A stretch of DNA of 64,000 nucleotides from Centroberyx gerrardi (taxonomy: Eukaryota; Chordata; Actinopteri; Beryciformes; Berycidae). The stretch is from contig NC_136003.1 of NCBI RefSeq assembly GCF_048128805.1, positions 27,248,885 to 27,312,884 of the forward strand, in the 5' to 3' direction. Made by a program: the position numbers and the translations under genes. Of the stretch, positions 53,001 through 64,000 are shown piece by piece. The notes beneath the pieces were generated by a model. That model searched no databases, had not been told where the DNA came from, and saw only the letters and a program-made list of their open reading frames with translations. Within the stretch, counting starts at the first letter, position 1; the number at the start of each line of letters is the position of its first letter.

Positions 53001-56000
53001 GCGTGTTCAGTCTTTGGGAATGCCCAGATAGACAAGACCACGCCTCATTTTGAAAACAGCTCACATACTCACATATCATCAGACATTTGGGTTGACGTCT
53101 CTTGCAGTTTGATTCACTTGTTTACGGAGCTCATTTTTCACATTAAACCAGAGAGTCGTGCTGTGGCTTGAGCCCAGCCCTTTTCCCAGGAAGAGGAAGC
53201 TCTCTCTCTCTCAGTGTTGTTTGTCCCTGGCTGTGGAGATTGCTGAGTGTGCAGGATACTGGGCGCACCACAGCAGGCTAAGTGCTGTGGCAGGCCTAAT
53301 CTTGGCCAATCTACTCTGTAACAATAGGTCAACCCAAAGCCAAACCAAAGGAGCGAGGCGGTCGTATTGTATAACAATACTCATGTAACATGAATTGAGG
53401 GCTTTCATGGATATTCAGATTTCACAAGTATCAAAAAAATGACAATTTAAGATGAAACAAGTTGATTTGCATTGGAAGCAAATGAAAGGATCTCAACTTA
53501 TTGGCAGACTTTTTCCTCATTTTTTTTTTAAAGTAAGATTTTAAGACTCAATATAAGATGAAATCATTGAGATTTTTTGCAGTATAAAGCTGAAAGCAAT
53601 TACCCGCTGTGTTGTTTCACAGCATTTAGCTGACATTTTCAGCATCCATACTCAGGCACACATATTTGACACATTCACTGAGTGCAAACTGTACACTTGA
53701 CCCCTTCATATGACTGACCAATCACAGGTGACCATTTCATTAGAACTCCTTTTCCATTGGAAGCTATAATATCGTAGCATCTCAGCTTCCATTCTCATTT
53801 GTCATAGGAATTATTTAAACTCTAAACTCAGCCACCACATTAGATATTTGAATCTAAACGCCCCTTTGAATTATAACCAAGCTATTTTTAAAGCATAAAA
53901 ATGTCCATAGTAACCAAGTTACAAGTCAGTGCGGGATAACCCAGGATCTTCACGCTCAGCCGACCCTTACGTACCTTCTCACAGGCTTCCCCGGCTGATT
54001 GGCTGTCTTACCAGCAGAGATGATACCCTATCATCACCTGACTAATAGTCTTAGGGTGGTGCTGCTGAGGTCACGGACATCACCGGTGTCTCCCATCTAA
54101 GCCCTTCTATTCCTGTACCGCCTCGCGCTGCCGGCGCAGGTTGCGCTTACTGACTTGATCCTGGTGTTGTTCGCACCCAAAATACCACATCAGACACTGC
54201 TGGTTGATTTCCAAAATGTTACGTAAGAAAATCAATCACATGAAAAGTCTTTATCCTGCACGTTGTCTGGTCAGTTGGTGTATGCAGCGAGAATAAGGGA
54301 GGAAACAAAAAGAGAAAGTATGAATTGTTCCCTGTTTGAGCAGCATTACTAAAACATTTAGAAGTTATGGAGACAGAAGAAAGAAATTTTGGTGATTTTA
54401 GATTAGATTAGAGAACTTTAATGTCCTCATTGAGGCAATTTGATTTGCAGCTCAGTTACAGCAGACAACACTTATTTCAACATTCAACTCACAATCAGAT
54501 CACATGGGAAAAGTGCAGTCACCTGTTAAAATAAAATGCGTACTGTACAGCAATAATACAGTCTCGGAGTTTCAGTGCTTTGGAGTCATCAATCCTCAGG
54601 TGACACAAACATATCAAGATAAAGTAAATACTATAAAGTGCATACAATATGACATGTCCTGTTAAAGTCCTTACCATAAAGTGCACACTCCGTATTGTGG
54701 CGTCATATTTAACTGCATAATAGTTCCAAACACCATGAGTTAATGATCGGTGTTGTGTTTACATTCTGTGTGTGACTGTGTTCCTCTTCCCTCGTCTCTC
54801 CTTCCTGCAGGACTTCGTCATCTACCTGATGAGTGGGACCACCACCATCTTCGGCTGCTGCAGGGAGCACTGCAACGGGGAGGACGAGGACAGACTAAAG
54901 GTTGACATCCTCCTCTTTGCTCCCGATGTGTTGCCCCAACACTGCTGCGTCAGGCGGCTGGACTCCGCCCACCCCGCCTCCACAGGAGGGGAGCCCAGAC
55001 AGACACTGACCATGCTGAAGCCCCTCCACGGCGCTCCCGTCACCAGAAACGGCTTTCTCCTGAAGGACGAAGTGGAGCTGAGTCCGGGGGATTTGGTGGG
55101 CTTGGGGAAACACTACCTGTTCATGTTTAAGGATCCTACCAGCACGTCCGGATCCCCCCAAACCCCTCCTTGGATGACCAGGCTCTGCCCGAACTATGAT
55201 ACCAAGGTGTCACCCTCTTGTCTGTCGTGTGGCTCCTCTATCTCAATCAAAAGGCTCCAGAGGAAGCCTTTACCGCCCCGCTGGACGGACCCGGAAGGCT
55301 CCGAGGCTTCGCTAAGCTACGAGCTAGAGCAGGAGGAAAGGGTTCTGCAGGAGATCTTGGTCATGTTGGACCCCAGCGGGAATGAACCGAAGCTGACGCC
55401 CGCTTTCCTGCTCAGCCTCTGCATCCAGCACTCGGCCGCCGCGTTCGAACTGACGCACTTCAGGAAGTTGCTGCTCCGGATAGCCAGCCAGATCCAGCTC
55501 GTCATGTGGGTGAGTATGAAAACTGCGCTCTCTTTCTTTACCCCCGTCTTACAGTTTATCCTTTGTGCCAGGGAATCTGAAATAAAGTGTTTATGTGTGT
55601 GTGTGTTCAATGCTATATTCCCCAGAGTGTGGGAAAGACAGGAAAGTAATCAAAGGTGCCATCAGGGTCGAATGTAATCGACGCAGAAATGGATATTTTC
55701 TTTATCTCTCTCTCAGGAGAAGACAAAGGAACTTGCAGCGATCCAGCCAGAAACGTGAGTAGCCTCTCCATCCACGAGCATTTTCAGCGTGCCCCAGAAA
55801 TACATGACAATGACCCGCTACAAAGGGAAGAGTCGCAGCTGCTGCCACCGATGACATATGACACTTGACACCTGGATAACAGAGGACTTAAAGTCTCCTT
55901 TGACCGCCACATACGCCTTCAGAAAAACAATGAGGTTTCTTAAATGCAGGTTATGAAAACAGTGCATTTTCCCACACTCGCTTCTCTAAGAAATTGGCAG

Positions 56001-58710
56001 TAGGAACAGCCGAGAGTGAGTCACGATCACAGCGCCCACTTCTCACTTCATCATCCAGTGAAATAAGTGTCGCCGGAGGAAGAGCCTGTCTATCTCAGGA
56101 GAAGGGTTTTATGTTATGTAAAGGTATTTAAGTGTAATGAACTCTGAGTCAAAGCCGTGTGCAGAAGGAAGACAGGATCGTTTTTCTAATTCTGCGTCAA
56201 CAGTAAAACTCCATGTGAACTTTTGGAGACTTGCAGAACTTTTAGAGGAAGTAAAATCAAATCAGGGATACAGAATCACAAGATATTTTCATTTCCAAGT
56301 GGTGCTATGACAGTGACTTCATTTTTATGGGTGATTTCCATGCAACTAAAAATGTTAACACACGTCACTAAAAACCACAGGTTTAGATATTTCCAAGCAT
56401 CGCACTTGAAACTGTATTTTCCCTTCATTTGATTCACATGATGGATAAGATTCAAAATGTGGACCCTGGTTAAATCTGTCTTTTCAGTGTACTATTTCAC
56501 ACAGTGGTTTGGTTTAGCAGAAAAAACGTAAAAACGCAACCACTGATGCAATTTGTTATAAGATTTTGATGCTGCTTTTAAGTCATATGGGAAAAGCTCC
56601 CTATTAGAAAACATTGTGTCAGATTTCAGGTGGTAAATGCTACTTATAGATATTGGGATTTGTCCATGGACCCCATTTCTTTCCTCACTTCTGACATCAC
56701 CAACAAGGAAATACCTGCAGTCAAATGAAATGGTAGACCCATTTCAAATAAAATGCACAAAATGAAGTTATTTGTAATCACAACTGCACAGCTAACTAAA
56801 ATGCCATGGCAGGACACAACTACTTGCTGGATTTTTAATTTGTGGTTGACATGGCAATGTTTGGTTTGCTGTAAAACATGAACTCAAATGGATGTGTTAA
56901 GTGTGAAAAAGCTGAGCAGCTGGAGCAGCCAAAGTCTACAGAAAGTCAAGTTTGAATGCATCAACACTTCTAAGTAGTCACTTTTATAACCATGAAGTCG
57001 TTGCGTCAGTTCTTCCCGTGGGACATGAATACAGCATAAGACTCAATACCAAATGTAAAGATGGATATTATTTCTGCAGTGTTCACTCAAGCTGTTTGAC
57101 TTGATCTGGGCTCAGCACTAATCTCACGCCTACCTCAGCAGCTCCGGTGACGAGCAGCCTGAGCAGCAGCAGCAGCAGCAGCAGCTGAGCACGGAGGAGC
57201 TGATCCCAGGTCTGCAGCCGTTGGTGCTGTGGATGGCCAACTCCATCGAGCTGCTGCACTTCATCCAGCATGAAGTCCCTCAGCTGCTGCCATGGAGGCA
57301 GGAGCAGGAGGAGGAAGGTGGGCTCTCATCACCATTTTGCATGACAGTGTTTTTTTTTAAGGACATGCTGACAGCTGTAGGACCTGTGTTGTATATGTAT
57401 TACAAAATGTGTTTTGTGTTTTGTCTGTGTTGCCAGGTCTGTTGGACGCTGAGATGTCGTCCACTCAGACAGCCTGCGAGGAGGCCATGACAGTCCTGGA
57501 GGAAGTCATCATGTTCACCTTCCAGCAGTCCGTGTACTACCTGACTAAGGTTGGCTGCCACACGAGAACATGTGTTCTTTTACACGCATGAAGGAGAAGA
57601 ATAATAATTTGGCAACACAAATTGATTTACTGGAAGAATTTTAACTTTATTAAAGGGTCTTCAGGGTTATTTAAATAACTTGTCTCCAGTTCTTCCAGTA
57701 AATCAACTTGTGTTGTTCTCTACCTTTAGTTGGTCACCATTCGAGCACCTAGTTGACAGGTGAAGTAGCGGCAGTAAACCGTTTCTGCTTCTTTTTCACA
57801 CATTGCAATGCAACAGCATAATATACACACATACACAACACACACATACACACTCACACTCACATTCGAGCCTGTGTATGCTGACATAATGACATCAATA
57901 TGTTTCACATTCATTTAAACAAACCAAACTGAAAGGTAGAAATCCTGAGTCGGGGCTACATGTGAAACAGGACATGGGACTGAGTAAACACTGTATTCTG
58001 TTTCCATTGAGCGTATTCCAGACAAAAAACACAATAAGCCAGTGGAAACACAGACTTTGTTTGGCACTCTCAGTCAGGAAAGACCTGTGAGATAGTGAGC
58101 TGCTTTCGTTTCCACTGGAATATCAACAGAGCCAATCTTGTGTCCCAAGGTTACAGCGCTTTGTTGAAAAACAAAAGCAGAACCTCTGGTTTGGTGAGAA
58201 ACACTGTGAACATCGCAACGCTTTTTTCGGCACCATTCTTAAATTGTATTGATGTAATGTCAAAGTGGCCAAATCTGGACACCGTTGGATCCAGACTAGG
58301 CTTGTATGAAGATTTCATACAAGTAGTAGTAGATTATCTTGGCCAAAATTATCTCGATATACCGATAATTATTAATAAGATGATAACCTTAAAATCAGTA
58401 GCTTACTGGAATACACTTCAATTACTTAAAAGCTAATTTATCATGTCAATAGCAAGACATTTCTCTTTTTTAAACACATTTTAATGTAAGACTGTAGAAC
58501 ATCCTCCCAACAAGTTGCCAGTTATCTCGGCGGTCACGGTAATAAAAATTAGTGGCTGAGCGGTTATTGTTTTTTACCGCGATATACAGTAATACCGCTT
58601 ATTGTCCCATCCCTAATCCAGACACACACTCTTTGATTATATTAACTTCTCAAATATGTATGTTTTCACACCACTTGCCTTTCGCACTAAACGACTGGAA
58701 ACTGCATCAC

Positions 58711-58747
<37 letters not shown>

Positions 58748-61700
58748 TAGGCCGGTGTTATGTGATGCACATGGATACCAACAGTCAAGTCTCTCCTATT
58801 TAGCACTTTAACAAGACACTCCCAGACTACATTTATGTGAGTTTCCTACATTAAACGCTCATTAAAGGCTGTATGGTTTATGCAGAACCCAAACAGCGTC
58901 ACACCTCAGACACCCAGCAGCCCGGTGGCTGCTCGAGGAAGGGAGGGAAGGAAGCAGGAACAGTCTGTGCTGTTGTTTTGAAGACTCAGAGACGTATTTC
59001 TGTCCCTTGTGCTGCAGAACAGCCTCCACTGGTAAAAACGGCCCTTATATATATGCCTTTCAACCTAAGAAACCATCGCTAACGGGCTTCTTTTGTGTGG
59101 CTTTGACAGAGGCAGTTTGCTATAGTGCTTATTTGACACTTTCAAGACTTATTAATCATCCAGCCCCAGCTCTATTCACAGAAATAACATTTATCCTGTC
59201 GTTTATCTCTGTTCCCAGTATATGCCGTGAACCCCATTCTATACAGACAGTGCATTATGTAGAGCGTAATTTGGTGACATCTGTAATTCTGGCAGGGAGA
59301 CAGGGAGGAATGGCAGCTATGAGCAGCAGTCTGTTTCCTGCAGAGGAAGAGAAACTGTCATCCGAGGAACACCCAAAAGGAAGGGAGGAGAAAAAATGTC
59401 TTTCTCTTTGTTTCCTGTGAAATACGGATGAATGGTCATGATGTATAAGCATTCTGTTATTATCACTTTTCCTAATGTTAAGGCTCTTTTTTCTAAAGGC
59501 AAAGGCTCCTTATCTTCAACTAGAAACAATTATTTTGTAATATATCATAGGATAATAGATCCGGGATACATCAAAGAAATAACAGAATATGAATTAAAAC
59601 GGAGCAAATGAGTATTAAACATAATGCAACCAACACTAGAACGTGTTAGGTACTATAAGAAAGAAAAGTATGACATTTCTAAATAAAATACATTTCAAAA
59701 TAGCAGCAGTACAGCATATTGAGACAAAGAAGTGAATGAAAATATGTACGATCTGACAATATAGAAAAAAAAGAAATATATGCAGCATGAAAATAACTGA
59801 AAAATATATACATATCGTACTTAGATATATGCAATATATAACAGGTGAGAAAGATATGTGAATTAACAGCATATATGCAGGATGTGCGAAATGTGTGTCT
59901 TGGCGTGTTGTGAAATCTATTCACCCTGTTCACTTTATTGCACAAGTGTTTCTATCTTGGGAATGCCTCAGCCTATATCTGTCCACAGTCACAGTCTCCA
60001 TGATTAACTCGTCAGCACCTGTAGTTCTGCTGAGCGCCTGTGATCTATCAGGTGACCTGTGGCGTCAGGAATGCAGCCTTATTGTGGTTTTTATGGTCTC
60101 AGCTCAGAGTATCTGAGGTCACGCTCTTAGTCATGGTGTGTGAGTGAGAGTGTGTGTGTGTGTGTGTGTGTACCTACTGGGTGATGTCATGGATCAGAAA
60201 ACAATGGCAGAGCTGTGTCACAAGAAGGGCTGAGTGATAAGAGCAGGATCTGTGTGAGAACGGACGATGTTCAATAAAAGCGCTCAGAGCTTGAAGAATT
60301 AGATGACTTTGTTTTTCTTTGTCTCTTTCTGTAGCAGTTGCCCCCTTTTTAAACACCAATAAATCATTGTCCAATTAATTGTGGTCATTTGGTATCACTG
60401 TAAACAAATGAGACGATTGGTAGCTTTTATCTCACACCAGTGGTTTTGTTAGTGTTTCTCCAAATTAAGACCACATTTCCCATAAACCCCCCCGTTGGTT
60501 CCTGTCACAAAGAGGATGTTGCTGCTTGTCTTCACTTAGAGGTTTTTTTTTTGTCTCTAGAGGAAAAACATGTTGGAAGTGTTTTTTTCCACCATCTGCT
60601 GCCAGAAACTCTGAAAGCTTTAGCTCTGTTTGCTCTGGAAGAAAAGCGCCCTCTTCCTGTTTTGTGCCGTAAAGCGATCTCCCTTTGTGCCGTAAAGCAA
60701 CACCGTAGATTTCCTGCCAAATCTGACCTCATGTCACAAAATATAAAATGCTGATGGTTTCATTTGTTTAGGGAAATTACAATAATTCCAAAAATTATTC
60801 AAAATGAATGTGGTAAAGATTTGTTAATGTTAAACTCCTACAAACAGCACATTTCAGGGAACCAAGATGTTCCATTATAACGTTTTGTCTGTTTTTTGTC
60901 AAAATCTAAGCTGTGTTTTTACTCTTGCATTAGGGCATGCATGCAATTTTAACATCTTAAAAGACAAGTGAAGTTGCAGTGCAGCGGTAGGATATGGACT
61001 CTTCATTCCCCTACAGCTGCTCTTTGTGCTGGGAAACAAGCTTTCCTGCTCGGTTTCCTGTATGCTCTGTGAATGCCTTCGTCTCTCTGAGCCATTATGT
61101 CACTCTGTGCTGCATACATAGAGCCAAACAGGACAGAAAAAAGAACGATACTGCTCTACTAAGTTGATCTCTGTGTGTACTGCAGGAGAAGTGGTATATC
61201 CTCACTGATAATGCCATTGTCTGGATCTTTGGTAATCAGCAAGTGCCATGAAACAACACATTATTGCTAGGAGCCTATGGACAACATACTCTATATTACA
61301 GTTTATGTGCTTTCTATAAGCTGTGACCCCCTGTGCCGGCCTTATCGCCGCATGATTCCCATGGGTTACTAACAATGGCGACGGTAGAAGTGGACATTTT
61401 CCAGGCTTTAGCAGTCTAGAGGCCCATACTTCCGGATGAAGGGGAAGTCTGTCCCCGGTTGGCTTCATTTAACCCTCGCTGAACCTAGACATGACTGAAG
61501 GAGATGATTTGCATAAGCATCAGCGTTCTAATGAAGCGTTACTTCTAGGTGAACAGGTGGTAGAAGCACACAAATTCCTTACTCAAGTAAAAGTGCAAAT
61601 ACTCATCTAAAAAAATATACTCTGGTAAAAGTTGAGGTACCATTTCAAATCATTTACTCAAGTCAAAGTATAAAAGTACATTGGCTTAAATTTACTTAAA

Positions 61701-63244
61701 GTATAAAAGTAAAAGTAGTCGTCTAAAAAAGCTATTTCTAATGTACTAAACTGGTACATTTTTACTTTTGCAGCTCAAATCACTAATGTTAATTCTCTGC
61801 TCTCTTGTTGCTTCTCTTCATCGCCAAGAGCCAATCACATTTGGCTCTTGATCAGCTGCTTCTGGGATGGAAGAAAATAAATAAATAAATAAATCAGTTA
61901 ATGACTTGTAGTGAAAGTAGTACTTGTAGTAGTAGTAGAAAATGTAGTGAGTAGAAAGTAGATTTTTGTTTTGAAATGTTGAAAACTTGAATCTTGATGA
62001 TGTTTTTACTGTTACTTCCCACCTTTGAGCATCACTGACATTACACTTCACAGATTGTCACTTTCTTGACTTTAGACAATAGTCAATATGCAGCACGTCT
62101 GACAGCAGAGATCTAAAACATCCCCCTCTCTCCACAGAGTATGTATTCAGCGCTGCCCAGTCTCCTGGATGGAAACCCGTTCTCAGAGAGCGGTCAGCTG
62201 CGGGTGCCTGACGGCGTCAGCGGCATCCTGGAGGTGCTGAAGGAAGCGCTGAAGCTGCTCAACGCCTTCCAGGTCCACCCGGACATCTCCCTGCAGCTCT
62301 GCGCCTACCTGTTCTTCTTCATCAACGCGTCTCTGTTCAACGCCCTGATGGAGAGAGGTGAGGCCTCCGCCGGCTGCTCCTCTCCAGCAGTCAGCACTGC
62401 TTGAGCAAGAGAAGTCATTTGAACCTCTTGTTTTCAATACCATGTCTTTGAAATGAAATGTGGTGAGGATGTAATATGCAGCAAAATATGTCAACGGTCA
62501 GTAAATCAGCCTTATAGTTCACATGAGAGTGCGACCAATATGGGCTTTTGAAGGCTATACCATTATTTCTGGATTAAAGTTTCCGATAGCTGACATTTTG
62601 TGCCAATATTCAATAACTTTAAATTTGATCATTTTCATGCCAACCAATTCCAAAAAATTCCAAGTAGCCTAGCCTCTGAAACAGCATTTAGACCATCATG
62701 GGACACCAAAAGTCTTTACTGAAATTCAGACTAATGCTACTACTACTATTACTACTATTAATAAAATGTAATAATACATAAAAAACATATTGATGCTTAC
62801 TTGTGTGGAATCAGATCAAAATGTTTCAGTAGAATAAATCGAGGTTAAGGGCCTCTCATAGACAACCAGTAAAGTATTGATCAATTCTACAATTAATATG
62901 ATCCATCAAACAAACTGCATCATGTAGGAGTTGGACTACAGTGGCTGGACCACATCTGATTTTTTAATATCAGCCCAATATATCTGCAAACCCATATTTC
63001 AGCCCAACCCTGGTTTACACATCGATATCATGTAAGACATTTCTGTAATTGATTGCTGATGCATTGCTCAGGTTCTGTTGGAGGGTTCTACCAGTGGTCC
63101 CGGGGGGTCCAGATCCGGGCCAACCTGGACCTGCTGATGGACTGGGTTCAGAGCATCGGTCTGGGCGATCTGGCCGCCGAGTTCTTCCAGAAGCTTTCCG
63201 CCGCTGTCAATCTGCTGGCCACGCCCAAAGAAACCCTCCTCCAG
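47023..63244 (+). CDS. rasip1: Ras-interacting protein 1 (RA, FHA-like and DIL domains), 3' end outside window
   Basis: RASIP1 is an endothelial Rap1/Ras effector that works with ARHGAP29 to restrain RhoA during blood-vessel lumen formation. Exons are 47023-47150, 48298-48621, 48719-48954, 50874-51202, 54811-55509, 55717-55754, 57139-57317, 57437-57549, 62138-62357 and 63072-63244; 813 codons join in frame. The N-terminus has LNFPVGLLIRSPKKRLAKLG, close to the start of mammalian RASIP1 and absent from RADIL. The Ras-associating domain covers about 115-213 (GILKIFG, NYKSVLATTRSSAKELVKEALER). An FHA-like region begins near 340 (DFVIYLMSG, FAPDVLPQHC, GAPVTRNGFLL). The DIL domain runs from about 525 (KLTPAFLLSLCIQHSA, VYYLTK, FFFINASL, FYQWSRGVQIR) to the last visible exon. 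A seven-residue polyglutamine (pure CAG) lies near residue 595. The last donor at 63245 is intact, so the C-terminal exons lie beyond 64000. RADIL is the rejected alternative. Confidence 0.94.
47585..47890 (+). repeat. Interspersed repeat family C, copy 3 (rasip1 intron 1)
   Basis: Matches the 25.5 kb and 41.9 kb copies: tgtaagttatatgaggatag, gccttatgatgatcacagac, ttttatttacctcc. Confidence 0.55.
49430..49870 (+). repeat. Interspersed repeat family D, copy 2 (rasip1 intron 3)
   Basis: It opens agaccgatatatcaggccga and closes cacgtcggtcgaaccctgg. The middle contains gagagttttagtgtcccatg. Confidence 0.65.
51320..52203 (+). repeat. Interspersed repeat family B, copy 2 (rasip1 intron 4), interrupted
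   Basis: It aligns with 24237-24782 at both ends but is split by the TTAA-flanked element at 51473-51933. Confidence 0.7.
51473..51933. mobile_element. piggyBac-like miniature transposon, copy 2, nested in family B
   Basis: TTAA occurs at both ends (51473-51476, 51930-51933), and perfect 13-bp inverted ends AGTCGAGATGAAA lie inside them. The body is about 453 bp, AT-rich, without a transposase ORF. The ends resemble those of the 9025-9328 element (AGTCCCCATGAAA). Confidence 0.75.
53430..53590. repeat. Diverged CACTGCAAAAA-family relative (rasip1 intron 4)
   Basis: It holds gatgaaacaagttgatttgc, taagattttaagactcaata and TTTTTTGCAGT at its right end. Confidence 0.5.
54400..54700. repeat. Probable retroposon fragment (rasip1 intron 4)
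   Basis: Starts tagattagattagagaactt then taatgtcctcattgaggcaa, a fish retroposon-like stretch; a loosely similar AT-rich stretch occurs at about 59640-59945. Family unknown. Confidence 0.35.
57164..57184 (+). repeat. rasip1: In-frame (CAG)7 coding for polyglutamine in rasip1
   Basis: Seven pure CAG codons follow CCT-GAG in exon 57139-57317, in the loop between ELAAIQPE and the next DIL helix. Confidence 0.85.
57550..62137 (+). other. rasip1: rasip1 intron 8 (4.6 kb)
   Basis: No exon is missing: VYYLTK joins directly to SMYSALPSLL as in the mammalian protein. Contents are (GT)n at 58712-58743 and 60150-60171, repeat family B copy 3, an AT-rich stretch at 59640-59945 and a fish transposon-like stretch (actcaagtaaaagtgcaaat) at 61580-61760. 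Confidence 0.6.
60379..60860 (+). repeat. Interspersed repeat family B, copy 3
   Basis: Shares gtaaacaaatgagacgattg, ccacatttcccataaac, ttccaccatctgctgcc and aactctgaaagctttagctc with the other two copies. Confidence 0.7.
62520..63020 (-). repeat. Interspersed repeat family D, copy 3 (rasip1 intron 9)
   Basis: This is a reverse-orientation relative of 41223-41640 and 49430-49870 (gaccatcatgggacacc, ctctcatagacaaccagta). Confidence 0.55.
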
Positions 63245-64000
63245 GTCAGAGGACATCCTTTTCTCCTTTCCTGTTTGTCTCCCCGTGGCTGGGTGCAGCG
63301 GCGCGAGTCGAGCCATGTGTGCGTCAGTCTGAATGTTTTCATTGTCTTAAGAGTGTCAGTACAATTTCAGTTAGGTCTGTTTATGTATTAGGTGCAAGAC
63401 TTTCCATGCTTTTTTGGGGGAAAGCTGAACTTAGCCCTTCCCAGTCCCATAACTTAACTCCAGGTCTTTCACACAGTTTCTTATTGTCATTCAACATGGT
63501 GATAATGCTGACTGTTAATAATGCGATAACAGTTGATAAGAGTATTGTGTTCTTCTGAGAACATTTGCACTTGAGCTGCTTGATTTACACCACTATGGTG
63601 CCATGGTAAAGCAGTAATCAGTCATCAGATGTGGGAAATGTCAGGAAAAAATGTCAGTAAACACATTAAAATGATCAAATCCTAACGCCATTGTGCCAAT
63701 AATGGGGTGGCAATCACTTTTCCAACATTTAATCATAAGGATCTGAATGTGTCCTTTTAAACCCAGCCAGCGTACATATGGAATATATTCAAAATGACGA
63801 AGCTGAAATCCTATTCATACTAACGTCAGCCAAGTGAAAACATGTGGCCACCAGCTCATATGACACTGTAAAGTTTAAAGGTACACAAATAAAATGAAGC
63901 CGGGACATTTCGTAACCATTCGTGACTTGTTTTTCAGCGCGCGTCCATGAATATCACTCTGCATTACTCAAACAATACGTCATCTCTACACCACAAAACA
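63245..64000 (+). other. rasip1: Start of rasip1 intron 10, cut by the window edge
   Basis: Begins with the donor GTCAGA at 63245. No further exon is recognised before 64000. The remaining RASIP1 C-terminal region should lie to the right. Confidence 0.6.

Noticed and set aside
47023..63244. RADIL as the identity of the right-hand gene
   Set aside because: The N-terminal PVGLLIRSPKKRLAKLG block, DFVIYLMS and GAPVTRNG agree with RASIP1 and not RADIL.

Overview
The window is chromosomal DNA from a ray-finned fish, most likely a teleost. It has long multi-exon genes with GT-AG introns, many (CA/GT)n microsatellites, tRNA-derived SINE and L2-type LINE remnants and many short inverted-repeat DNA transposons. 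Nothing looks prokaryotic, viral or plasmid-like. No self-contained new system was found. The notable points are unusual splice-site surroundings, one substituted lipid-binding residue, a conserved prenylation exon and several structured repeats.

Four protein-coding genes account for nearly all coding sequence. (1) cyth4-like cytohesin, + strand, 13 coding exons, 6622-14408: a Sec7 plus PH Arf exchange factor of 400 aa. (2) fam83f-like gene, - strand, 5 coding exons, 26575-16940, convergent with cyth4: DUF1669 CK1-anchoring protein of 530 aa ending in a CAAX box. (3) grap2 (GADS), - strand, 7 coding exons, 33734-28779, head-to-tail with fam83f: SH3-SH2-linker-SH3 adaptor of 291 aa. (4) rasip1, + strand, 10 coding exons seen from 47023, running off the right edge: RA, FHA-like and DIL domain effector of Rap1/Ras, with 813 codons visible. 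Every exon junction listed was joined by hand. All reading frames stay open and all splice sites are GT-AG.

Layout: 1-4000 is repeat-rich flank; 4000-6600 holds a possible cyth4 promoter and SINE; 6.6-15.3 kb is cyth4 with its 3' UTR; 15.9-26.6 kb is fam83f; 26.6-28.8 kb is intergenic with a DNA-transposon fragment; 28.8-33.7 kb is grap2 with a possible untranslated first exon near 39.7 kb; 34-46.3 kb is about 12 kb of mostly repeat-derived intergenic DNA; 46.4-64 kb is rasip1.

The grap2-fam83f adjacency matches human 22q13.1, where CYTH4 also lies about 2-3 Mb away. RASIP1 is instead at human 19q13.33, close to CYTH2 and FAM83E, so the fish arrangement suggests an ancestral CYTH-FAM83-GRAP2-RASIP1 neighbourhood. 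The genes share membrane and small-GTPase themes (Arf activation, CK1 anchoring, T-cell receptor adaptor, Rap1 effector), but nothing shows that they work in one pathway.
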